From positions 46,527,773-46,591,772 of the forward strand of contig NC_133771.1 of NCBI RefSeq assembly GCF_003597395.2: 64,000 nt of DNA, given 5' to 3'. Origin of the DNA: Chelonoidis abingdonii (lineage: Eukaryota; Chordata; Testudines; Testudinidae). Of the stretch, positions 46,541 to 56,588 are shown one piece after another. A model generated the notes under the pieces. That model was not told the DNA's origin. It did not search any database and was given only the letters and a program-made list of their open reading frames with translations. Both the position numbers and the translations under genes were made by a program. Position 1 is the first letter of the stretch. Every line of letters starts with the position of its first letter.

Positions 46541-46642
46541 CATCTTGTACTCTTTCCATGTCCGGTGAAAGTCCACACTGCCATCTTTACGTCGCTGAAT
46601 AACTGTCCACCCCCCTCCATTGCTTTCCATATCACAGTATGT
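46541..46642 (-). CDS. ANGPT2: ANGPT2 exon 6
   Basis: The 102-nt exon, the same length as in human, lies between 'cttattgacag' and GTAAGATC. It encodes [20 protein letters not shown] and [14 protein letters not shown]. This is the early fibrinogen-like domain with the conserved GGGWT(V/I)IQRR-DGSVDF signature. Exon 5, which would hold the start of the domain, was not found between here and the window end. Confidence 0.95.
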
Positions 46643-46900
46643 CTGTCAATAAGAAGAATGTGTAATTGCATAAATTCAGGTACTCACATGCCAATTGACA
46701 CACATAGCACTGTATACACTAAAACTACTGTTGGCTTTTGTTTGCCTAGCAAAGCATGCCAAGTTTGCTAACATCTATGAAGCTGAGCTGTTTTGAATAG
46801 TTTGCAGTCTAATTAAGATTGTAATTAATGATGATATTGAAACAGTATTGAATGTTTTTGAAATACTGTGCTTACTGTATATGGGTTTTATGTTGTAGTA
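46643..46900. other. ANGPT2: ANGPT2 intron 5, start
   Basis: The acceptor of exon 6 lies at 46643-46644. No other feature. Confidence 0.6.
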
Positions 46901-47220
46901 CAGGAGTTGGCAACCTTTGAGAAGTGGTGTGCCAAGTCTTCATTTATTTACTGTAATTTAAGGTTTTGCCAGTAATATATTTTACATTTACAGGGGCCAG
47001 CAGATGGAACCCCAGACTGGCAGCAGGCTGAGTGGGGCCGATGGTGGGAACCCCAGACCGCCAGGGGGCTGAGTGGCTCAGCCTGCTGCCGTCCTGGGGT
47101 CCCGACCACCAGCTCCTGCCAACCGGGGTCCCAGCTGCTGGCCCCGCTCTTGTGCAAAAATAGTTTAAGGAACTCTCAAACAAATTATTTGTTTTATTTT
47201 TATGGTTTCTCAGAAAAAAT
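46901..47220 (+). repeat. hAT-type repeat, right end lost
   Basis: 'caggagttggcaacctttga' then 'gaagtggtgtgccaagtc' is the left end of a common turtle hAT family. A GC-rich 'gggaaccccagaccgccag' core follows. The expected right end was not found, so the copy is truncated near 47220. Confidence 0.65.
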
Positions 47221-47638
47221 ATATATTTTAGTTAAAAAGACACGAGTTAAAAACAATTTAGATTTTTAAAATGCCTTGCACAATGCAGAACATAATGAAT
47301 TACATCAGTTTCTGCACTAATGTGATGAAAGGCTGACTTCAAAAGCTGCAGCTAAACTATTGGTTTAATAATATTGCTCTAAGCTAAGTTTTATATTAAA
47401 AACATAAAACAAAATTAAGCCAGTATTTCTGACCTTTCCCAAAAGTTATCACAAAGTCTTGAGAATCTCTAAAGATGTCCACTTGAGTTAACCTTCACTT
47501 TAATATAGTTTTTAGATATTGGATTAGAAATTCGGATGGGTCTGTGCCATGCTCTTAACTATTCAAGAATGGGTTAATTTTTTCATTTGTTACGTAAGAA
47601 TGAGCTATGTGATAGACTAATTTGTCTGAGTGATATTC
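47221..47638. other. Intronic DNA, nothing recognised
   Basis: AT-rich sequence, no feature recognised. Confidence 0.45.
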
Positions 47639-47790
47639 CTGGCTCTGCCACTGACCTGGGTGGCTCGCCTTCTCTGTGCCTCAATTTCCCCATCTGTAAA
47701 ATGGAGATGATACTCCTCTCCTTTGTAAAGCACTTTGCCATCTGCTGATGAAAAGCGCTATATCAGAGCTAATTATTACTATTATATGTA
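47639..47790 (+). repeat. MIR SINE
   Basis: 'ctggctctgccactgacc', 'gtgcctcaatttccccatc' and 'tgtaaagcactttgccatc' follow the MIR core and tail in order. It is well preserved for so old an element. Confidence 0.85.
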
Positions 47791-47807
47791 CAGTATTATA
47801 TGTAATA

Positions 47808-48312
47808 CTAGAACATAAGAACGGCCGTACCGGGTCAGACCAAAGGTCCATCTAGCCCAGTATCTGTCTACCAACAGTGGCCAATGCCAGGTGCCCCAGA
47901 GGGAGTGAAGCTAACAGGCAATGATCAAGTGATCTCTCTCCTGCCATCCATCTCCATCTTCTGATGAACAGAGGCTAGGGACACCATTCTTTACTCTTCC
48001 TGGCTAATAGCCATTTATGGACTTAGCCACCATGAATTTATCCAGTTCCTTTTTAAACATTGTTATAGTCCCAGCCTTCACAACCTCCTCAGGTAAGAAG
48101 TTCTACAAGTTGAGTGTGTGCTGTGTGAAGAAGAACTTCCTTTTATTTGTCTGCTACCTATTAATTTCATTTGGTGACCCCTAGTTCTTGTATTATGGGA
48201 ATAAGTAAATAACTTTTCCTTATCCACTTTCTCAACATCACTCATGATTTTATATACCTCTATCATATCCCCTCTTAGTCTCCTCTTTTCCAAGCTGAAG
48301 AGGCCTAGCCTC
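47808..48312 (-). repeat. CR1 LINE 3' end
   Basis: A 0.5-kb 5'-truncated CR1 in reverse orientation, with the 3' end at 47808-47870 ('gggtcagaccaaaggtcc'). On the - strand the 48078-48314 frame holds the RT C-terminal tail (LGLFSLEKRRLRGDMIEVYK), one or two stops away from intact. It is older than the copy at 60905. Confidence 0.88.
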
Positions 48313-49382
48313 AAGATTACAGTATATTATCTCCTAATGCTTAAGAAACTTACTGTGACCTCGTCATTAAAATATTACATGCAAAGAACTGCCAGTTACA
48401 ATTTAAGGTTCTCTGTGAACTACCTTTTAGTATTCTGTCCTTTCCTGTTTCTTGTTTGAGAAAATTCTTGAAGCAGCTTTACCAGTGTGAAAACACTGAA
48501 AGAAACTAATTCATATAACATACATACTGGTTTAAAGAAGTGATAAAAATTAGATTACTTCAGTTTTGGAAATGTTAGGCCATATTTAATTTGGTGGAGT
48601 TAGATTCACATTTGCCAGTGGCAAAGTTGGTCCATTAACTACAGTAGTATTTTATTTTTCAGACCTTTTAATCTAATTTACCTTATAATGAATACTGATG
48701 CTTCATACTTTCTTGGATATGCCATTTATACTACTGTAGCTTAAACATGGAATAATTGTTCTATGTTAGTTTTAATGTGAACATAAATTGATGCCTAATA
48801 TGAGCTGTGTGTTGTAGGCGTAATTGCAACTCTTTGAATGTGAACGATGTATATATTAAATTAGACCTAAGCTTCCTAGTTCTGTGGGAAGGTTAACTTT
48901 GTTTCCACTGGATTAAAGTAGCCACACTTCATGAAAAATGCCTGCGGTCATTCCTCTTTGGTCTGAGATTTCATCAGCTAAGCAGTGTTAGGTCTAGTTA
49001 ATACTTAGATGGGAGCCCTTTAAGGAAAATCTGAGCTACAGGAAGTGGTTTGGTGAGTCAATTTGTAATCTTACAAAGAGATGCTAGAAAGACATTCTGC
49101 TGGAGATGTAAAACAGAAGTTTGTACTACCTACGATCATTAAAGATCCCTTTTCTTATTCTGCCTGTATTAAAATTACACTGGTTAGTTTAAAAAAAAAA
49201 AAGTGTTGCTGTGTGACATGTGACTCGGACATTCAGCCACTAGTTTACGTTTTGCATAATGTAAGTTAATGGCTAGTTCATTGAGAACCTTTCCTTTAAT
49301 TTTGCAGAATGTAAATGAAGTCCTAAAGACAACTAATATAAAGTATTAAAAGGACACTGTCAACTTCAAATGTAGTTTGCAA
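48313..49382. other. Intronic DNA, nothing recognised
   Basis: About 1.1 kb of AT-rich DNA. No exon, RNA gene or repeat family recognised. Confidence 0.45.
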
Positions 49383-50345
49383 TGTTATTGAAGCCGTGTT
49401 GATCCCAGGATGTTAGAGAGGCAAGGTGGGTGAGGTAATATCTTTTATTGGATCAACCTCTGTTGGTGGAAGACACAAGCTTTTGAGCTACACAGAGCTA
49501 ACTGTATTCAGAGCATCACAGCTAAATACAAGCTGGGGCAGCCTGTTTAGCATAAGAATTGACACACATTGTAAGAGAGCATTCAAGATAAAGTGGCTGG
49601 TTAAGACTTCTGCAGCCAGAGGACAAAAGGGGTGTGTGTGTTAATGGATTAGACTGTTATAATAAACCATAAATCCAGTGATGTCTAAATCCATGATTTT
49701 TAGTGTCTAACAAAGCTATGAATTTAACCTCCCAGGCTTGTCTTTTGAAAACATTATGCAGGTTTTCTTTGAAGATTCAGAGGTCAGATATGGAGTGATT
49801 GCATTATGAGAAGTGTTCACCCACAGGTGATATGGTATTTTTGTCTTTTATTGTTTTTCTGTGCAAGTTCATTTGAGAGCATAGTGATTGTCTCATTTCA
49901 CCCACATAGTTGTAATTGGGGCTTTTAGTGCACTGGATGAGGTACACCACATGATATGATAGGCATCTGTAGGACCCATGGATCTTGAAAGATGTGTTGT
50001 GTGGTGGGTATTGGTCATCTTAGAAGGGGAGATATGTCTGCAGGTTTTGCATCTGTTCTGGCAGGATCTGGCATCGCTTTGAGTTGGTGTGTTCTGGTCT
50101 GTGGGGAGTTTACTTCTGATGATCTTGGTGAAGCTGGGGTGTGCTTTAAAACCCAGACGAGGGGGTTCAGGAAAGATTTTTTTTTAGGATGTGGTCCCCA
50201 TCCAGTATGGTTGTAACTGTTTGTTTGATTTCCCCCTATGATCATCTGCCACCCAATGCTGAAATCCATATAGGTTAGCAGTAAGATTCCAGCCTGTTTC
50301 ATTCGGTATTGTTAAAGACTGTATTCCTTGCTACCTATGCAGTGA
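49383..50345 (-). mobile_element. Penelope-like element (Neptune-type), 3' part
   Basis: On the - strand, about 49950-49780 encodes YLIQCTKSPNYNYVGEMRQS, the remains of the GIY-YIG endonuclease start (VYLIQC-KC---YVGET). The 3' end (49385-49500) carries 'accaacagaggttgatcc', 'aataaaagatattacctc' and 'acccaccttgcctctctaac', typical of these elements. A decayed hammerhead-like core overlaps 49470-49505. Penelope elements combine a telomerase-like RT with this endonuclease. Only the endonuclease part remains here, with frame changes. Confidence 0.75.
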
Positions 50346-51252
50346 AGGTCTGAATCTTTACAATATGCTTTCAACTCTGGAGGGGTAAAAATATTTGGAT
50401 ATTTTAAACACTTATTGAAAAGGTTTAAATATATTTTTATTAATGTTAAGATAAGCTAACTTTTAATCAATATCAAAATAATTGAAGCATTTCTGTTGGA
50501 CCCAACTTAGTTGGCAAGAAAGCATCATCACAAATATGTTGTTGATTTCAGCTCTACCCTCTTTCTCCCATTTAATTCCAACTGTCATATGGTCTAACTT
50601 CAAATAAAGTTGTTCATTCCCACTTAAAGCAATGGATCGATCATTATACCCATAAGTCAAAACAATATACTTCAGTGGAATATATTTTTTATGTACTGCC
50701 CCAGACTGGATTTAAAAAAACAAAACTGTTGACCACTGAATATCATCTACTACCTGATAACAAGGATTTTCCTTCATAGTTAAGCTCTGACTCCCCACTC
50801 CCCTCCTTTTTTTTTTTTTTTTGCACACATAAAAAGCACCTCTTATAGTCTCCCTCCTAAAGTTAGCACTAACAGTTACAAGGTACACTTACATCCCCCA
50901 AATCATGACTATGCATGACCTTTAAGCTGTCTACCTATTTCACGTTGTCCTCTAGCTCAATTCCTATTAAAGCTGTAACTTTTTTTTTTAATCCTTTGTT
51001 TTGAGTTCCTGAAATCCTGGCTAATTGAAGTCAATGGCAAAATGCCCATTAACATCAGTGAAGCCACAATTTCATCCTTGAGTTCTCTTGCAGCCTTTAT
51101 ATGTGGCAATAATGTGTAGGTCATCTTGGATGAAAAGTGTGTCCCCTTAAGCATATGGGCACAGCAAGTGTGTATTATTATGGCTAATTATAAAGTAACT
51201 AAGGGAATGCGTACTAGTTCATTGTACCACCTTCCAAGGAGGAAGCTCTAAG
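50346..51252. other. Intronic DNA, nothing recognised
   Basis: The short - strand frame at 50463-50660 has no recognised domain. A T-run lies at about 50808-50822. Confidence 0.45.
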
Positions 51253-51515
51253 GGTATGGCTACACCTGAAATTTCAAAGCGCTGCCGCGGCAGAGCTTTG
51301 AAGTGTGAGTGTGGTCGGAGCTTCAGCGCTGCATGTAAACCACATCCTCTACAGGTGTAGCGTACAGCGCTGGGAGCCGTGCTCCCAGCGCTGCTGCACT
51401 GATTACACTGAGGCTTTACAGCGCAGTATCTTGCATCGCTCAGGGGGGTGTTTTTTCACACCCCTGAGCGCGAAAGTTGCAGCGCTGTAAAGTGCCAGTG
51501 TAGCCATACCCTATG
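51253..51515. repeat. Palindromic MITE with internal hairpins
   Basis: Inverted ends 'agggtatggctacac' and 'gtgtagccataccct' bound it. Inside are a 12-bp hairpin (51365-51376 with 51382-51393) and a 10-bp hairpin (51437-51446 with 51461-51470). 'cagcgctg'-type units recur throughout. Non-coding. Confidence 0.8.
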
Positions 51516-52717
51516 AGTGTTAATATGAAGTACTGGAAAGAGGTTTTATCAATTGATTTTAGGGTGTAGGATATCCAAAGCAGAGAAGATTAGTGATAGG
51601 TTGTACTTGGGGTGTATGTTTAAGATAGGATAGTCTTATGTTATGCTATTGAAACTTGTTGGGAAGGCTAAAGAGAGGAAGAAAATGAGTTGGACTAGGG
51701 ACAAATTTGAGCTATTTAGAGTATCATATGAGTAGGATTAAACTGAAAGTAGCAACCTTATTATTTAACATTATTGGTAAATAAGAGTTACATTCAGTTT
51801 TGCGGTTCTATTATACCCAAAGCCTGTTGTTTTTGATTCACCTCTATTTTATAGTTAATGATTTGGTACAGCATCCATATGATATGTAGTAAAGACTAGG
51901 ATTATTTCTTTTGAAAAGGAAAAGTTGGAGCATTAAAAATTATGAAAAGTATGGTAAAAACTGATCAGTCAGATTTAAAATCAGTAAAAGTTGATTTATG
52001 TAACCTATAATGCATAGGTAAAATTCATTACCATAAGAGGCAATTGAGACAAACACCATGGCTGGACTTTAAAATGGGTGTAAATAAGTTTATTAAGCAG
52101 CTACCCAAGTTAAGATGTTGATATGGCAGAGACATCAAGGCTTATTCATCAGACTGACTTAATCATTGAAGGGGTCAGGAAAGAATTTGTATGTGTATGT
52201 AAAACATTGCATAATTTACCTGGTACATTATAAAGAATTTGTTCACCTTTCTCTGAACCATCAGGTATAGCCAATGACAGAGACAGGGTATTAATTTATT
52301 TGGACCTAATTTTACAATTTCCTTATGGCCTGAGAGCTTGGGCTAAACTTCAGTTCCACTGGTGTTTGTTTTAAAGTTTTATAAACTCCTTAAAATAGGA
52401 TTAAACAAATAGTTCTAGCAAGATTAAAATATTCTCAAACAGTGGGATTTTACATCACATAAAATAGAATAATTTACTTAAATTCTGCAGATGTCTCATA
52501 TAAAATATTTCTCTGTTCTAACAAACATTCATCTACCCACCCCCGAGCAGTAAGAGTATATGCTTCTTTTTTAGACTTTACAATCTTAGGGCTAAAGACT
52601 GAGTTTTCACTTTTATTTGGAAAGTACCTTGCATGCTATAGTGGCTACAGAAATAAAAAAATTAAACTTCTCAAGACTAATAGGTCTTTGTGCACTGGTG
52701 CCTGGAGCCGCTCCTGG
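51516..52717. other. Intronic DNA, nothing recognised
   Basis: 1.2 kb of AT-rich DNA without recognised features. Confidence 0.45.
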
Positions 52718-52863
52718 GCACCTTAAAGACTAACAGATTTATTTGGGCATAAGCTTTTGTGGGTAAAAAAACACTTCTTCATCTGAAGTGGTTTTTAGAT
52801 GAAGAAGTGTTTTTTTACCCACAAAGGCTTATGCCCAAATAAATCTGTTAGTTTTTAAGGTGC
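52718..52863. repeat. Inverted pair of Penelope-like element ends
   Basis: Two 67-bp arms (52718-52784 and 52797-52863) are reverse complements with two mismatches by eye, separated by 12 bp. Each arm is the Penelope/Neptune 3' terminal segment ('acccacaaaagcttatgcc' and 'aataaatctgttagt'), which in intact elements holds a hammerhead core. 'accggactccttgttg' beyond the right arm continues the terminus, so the right copy is longer. Confidence 0.85.
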
Positions 52864-53594
52864 CACCGGACTCCTTGTTGTTTTTCTTTACTTACAATCT
52901 TGATTGGCAGCCTAGGCCCCCAGCTTGTAAACACTCATATACTCAACTTTACTCTTGTGAGTAAACTCCTTTGACTTCAGGATCAGTGCCTTTGAGGTGA
53001 AATTTAGTGTATCCTGTTACTAACTACTTGACTGATGCAGGTTCCTGTCTATATCTGCTAAATATAATATTTATTATAAAGATAGTAATGTAAATATATA
53101 TTTCAATAATTTTGTGGTTTAAAGATCAGCCCTTTGGGCTGGAGAATAACAAAGTAGAATAATAAAGATGAAGAGTAAAGAAAAGGAAAGGTTAAGTTAC
53201 AGACACTAAATTGAAGGGAATAAGATACTTTAGAAGGATTTATCAGAATTTTTAGAGATTACAGACAAAGATAGCTTGAATTAAAAAAAAAACAAAAAAC
53301 CATAAAAGCCTAAGGAAAGAGATGAGCCATGTGAGTAAGGGGAAGACACAGGAACAACTGCTTAGTTTAAAATAAACACAGTAGATTTACTGTGTAAAAG
53401 TTTGCTTCCAAGGACAGGGATTTCTTTTCATTTAGTAACTTACGTGAAAATTGAAAAATGAGGGATGGCTAATTGGTGGTGTATATTATTGGATCAGAAT
53501 TCCTTTTAAAAGGATTACATTAAAATGAAAACAGTCAGTATACAGGACTTTCTGTACCACTCTTACTCAGGCATAACTCCCTTGGACTTTAAAA
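52864..53594. other. Intronic DNA, mostly unassigned
   Basis: The first 25 bp continue the Penelope terminus. The rest is AT-rich with no recognised feature. Confidence 0.45.
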
Positions 53595-53679
53595 CCTCGA
53601 AGATACAAATGCCAGAGTTATGGACATACCAGTCAACTGGACACCCTCTGGAACTGGAAGTAGTGGAGACAAAAAAAAA

Positions 53680-56247
53680 CTGCCATGTAGATCGGCTCCG
53701 ATAATTAACACAATACACAAATAAATTTCAAACCAGAAACTACAAAGTCCCCCCCCACACCAACAACAAAAACCATAAAATCAGTGAAAAGATATCAATC
53801 AATCCCTTCACGCCAACCAACAAATGTATATCCTTACCCCATACCCACCACCTCCCGAAGCCATTCAGACAGACATCCAACTCCAGGATCCAAAGTTGCA
53901 TATTCCGACCCCAAAAGGGTGGGGAGGTGGCAGCAGGACAGAGATTCCTGCGGAGTGTCTCTCATGAGCTCTGCCTCCTGGCGGCCTTCAGCTGCGGCAG
54001 AGACCCCAGTGGGAAACCGATCTCCCTTCCTCAGGTTTCTAGCTTCATTCTAGCTACTTTTTGGTAACTCCCATAGGGCCTGAAATTCGGCTGCTATGCC
54101 TCCACCTGTTACGCTAGCGCCCATTAGCACCTGTTCCCCCCTGCTAGCCGCTGACAGCTGAAAGCCTCCTATCGGCTTTGAAGACCCAATGCCCAAAGGT
54201 CCTCCAGTAGCCAATTAACAACACTTGTCCCACCCATTGCACCGGACAGCCCCTGATCCTTCCATAATCACCATGTAGCTGCATCCCTACCTCCCATTCC
54301 CCGAATTAGCAGAAGCCATACCCCTAGTTGACTAAAGCCCTTGGCTCCTGGCCATCTAAGAGTCTCTTTCCGAGGCCCTTACAACTCTTTGCCCAGCCCC
54401 CTCTCTCCTTTTTTTATTTTGTTTCTTTTCCCTCCCTTATTCTCTATTTTATGCTCTCCACTCCTCCGTAAAGCTTCCAGCATAATCCGATGTTCGCAGT
54501 AGTACACTGTATGTCATCTAACTACTGCATTACTGTATCATCTCTGGAGGATTTTAAAGCTTCCAACCGGACCTTCATGCCTAAGCATAACCCCCAAAAA
54601 GCGCCTCGACGGGTTGATTGAACACAGCTGTCTAACAACGGCCTCACTGAGCCACAATGCATCTTTCCATTTGCACCTTCTCTTGTAGGACCTTGTGTCA
54701 CCCCTAACTGATCATCTCGCTTGTATCCCATGTCCTAATTTCGTAATCCTTTTAACGAATATTCTGAGCCTCCAATAAATTACACCACCATTAGCTCCAT
54801 CTCCTCATTTTTTCAATGTTCATCGTAAGTACTAATGAAAGACTAACTCCCTGTCACATTAGACCGCAAACTTACCACATGTAATTCCTCTTACTGTCTT
54901 TTGTTCCCCCTAAACTAAGCCAGTAAGTCCCCCCATTTTCCTTTCTTCCAGTCTCTCATTCCCCTGCCATGTAGATCGGCTCCGATAATTAACACAATAC
55001 ACAAATAAATTTCAAACCAGAAACTACAAAGTCCCCCCCCACACCAACAACAAAAACCATAAAATCAGTGAAAAGATATCAATCAATCCCTTCACGCCAA
55101 CCAACAAATGTATATCCTTACCCCATACCCACCACCTCCCGAAGCCATTCAGACAGACATCCAACTCCAGGATCCAAAGTTGCATATTCCGACCCCAAAA
55201 GGGTGGGGAGGTGGCAGCAGGACAGAGATTCCTGCGGAGTGTCTCTCATGAGCTCTGCCTCCTGGCGGCCTTCAGCTGCGGCAGAGACCCCAGTGGGAAA
55301 CCGATCTCCCTTCCTCAGGTTTCTAGCTTCATTCTAGCTACTTTTTGGTAACTCCCATAGGGCCTGAAATTCGGCTGCTATGCCTCCACCTGTTACGCTA
55401 GCGCCCATTAGCACCTGTTCCCCCCTGCTAGCCGCTGACAGCTGAAAGCCTCCTATCGGCTTTGAAGACCCAATGCCCAAAGGTCCTCCAGTAGCCAATT
55501 AACAACACTTGTCCCACCCATTGCACCGGACAGCCCCTGATCCTTCCATAATCACCATGTAGCTGCATCCCTACCTCCCATTCCCCGAATTAGCAGAAGC
55601 CATACCCCTAGTTGACTAAAGCCCTTGGCTCCTGGCCATCTAAGAGTCTCTTTCCGAGGCCCTTACAACTCTTTGCCCAGCCCCCTCTCTCCTTTTTTTA
55701 TTTTGTTTCTTTTCCCTCCCTTATTCTCTATTTTATGCTCTCCACTCCTCCGTAAAGCTTCCAGCATAATCCGATGTTCGCAGTAGTACACTGTATGTCA
55801 TCTAACTACTGCATTACTGTATCATCTCTGGAGGATTTTAAAGCTTCCAACCGGACCTTCATGCCTAAGCATAACCCCCAAAAAGCGCCTCGACGGGTTG
55901 ATTGAACACAGCTGTCTAACAACGGCCTCACTGAGCCACAATGCATCTTTCCATTTGCACCTTCTCTTGTAGGACCTTGTGTCACCCCTAACTGATCATC
56001 TCGCTTGTATCCCATGTCCTAATTTCGTAATCCTTTTAACGAATATTCTGAGCCTCCAATAAATTACACCACCATTAGCTCCATCTCCTCATTTTTTCAA
56101 TGTTCATCGTAAGTACTAATGAAAGACTAACTCCCTGTCACATTAGACCGCAAACTTACCACATGTAATTCCTCTTACTGTCTTTTGTTCCCCCTAAACT
56201 AAGCCAGTAAGTCCCCCCATTTTCCTTTCTTCCAGTCTCTCATTCCC
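53680..56247. repeat. Exact 1284-bp tandem duplication, two copies
   Basis: 53680-54963 and 54964-56247 appear identical base for base wherever compared, including homopolymers. The second copy runs directly into a 25-N gap. Each unit carries the same short frames (89 codons + strand; 69 codons - strand) with no recognised domain. The unit's own family is unknown to me. Identity at this level next to a gap suggests an assembly error or a collapsed satellite array. Confidence 0.9.
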
Positions 56248-56272
56248 NNNNNNNNNNNNNNNNNNNNNNNNN
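56248..56272. other. Assembly gap (25 N)
   Basis: A run of 25 N followed by a long C homopolymer (56273-56288), a likely cause of the break. Confidence 0.99.
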
Positions 56273-56588
56273 CCCCCCCCCCCCCCCCACATGGGGCAGA
56301 GCCAGGAATGGACATTCAGGGCTGAAGCCCTGAGTTCTGGCACCCCTTGCAAGGCTGAAACTGGGAGCGGAGCCATGGGGCTGAAGCCCCGAGGCCCAGT
56401 GCTCCCCCCGCCCCCAATCTAAAGCCCTGAGTCCTGCTGCTCCTGAGGGTCAGATGCCCTAACACCCACCCCCAACTCGTGGCTGCAGTCTCAAACCTCC
56501 TCCCCCCACAGTGGCTGAAGTCCGTAACATCTTGTTCAGCGTTATCTCCATTTCCAAGGTGTCCGTAACTCTGAGGTTCCACTGTAAT

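Larger units (their letters stand above)
53595..56588. mobile_element. Probable Tigger-like TIR element enclosing duplication and gap
   Basis: 'aacctcgaagatacaaatgc' then 'cagagttatggac' at the left, and the reverse complement of 'gtccgtaactctgaggttcc' at 56560-56579, resemble the terminal repeats of the element starting at 63391. The right part (56273-56560) is the GC-rich core of that family in reverse orientation. Between them lie the 1284-bp tandem unit and the gap, so the inside cannot be trusted. Confidence 0.5.

Noticed and set aside
50463..50660. A 65-codon - strand frame in ANGPT2 intron 5 as a missing ANGPT2 exon.
   Set aside because: The translation does not resemble any angiopoietin segment, and flanking splice sites are poor.
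53784..56015. Duplicated 89- and 69-codon frames as a small gene family.
   Set aside because: They are the same frames in two exact copies of one 1284-bp unit and show no domain or start context.
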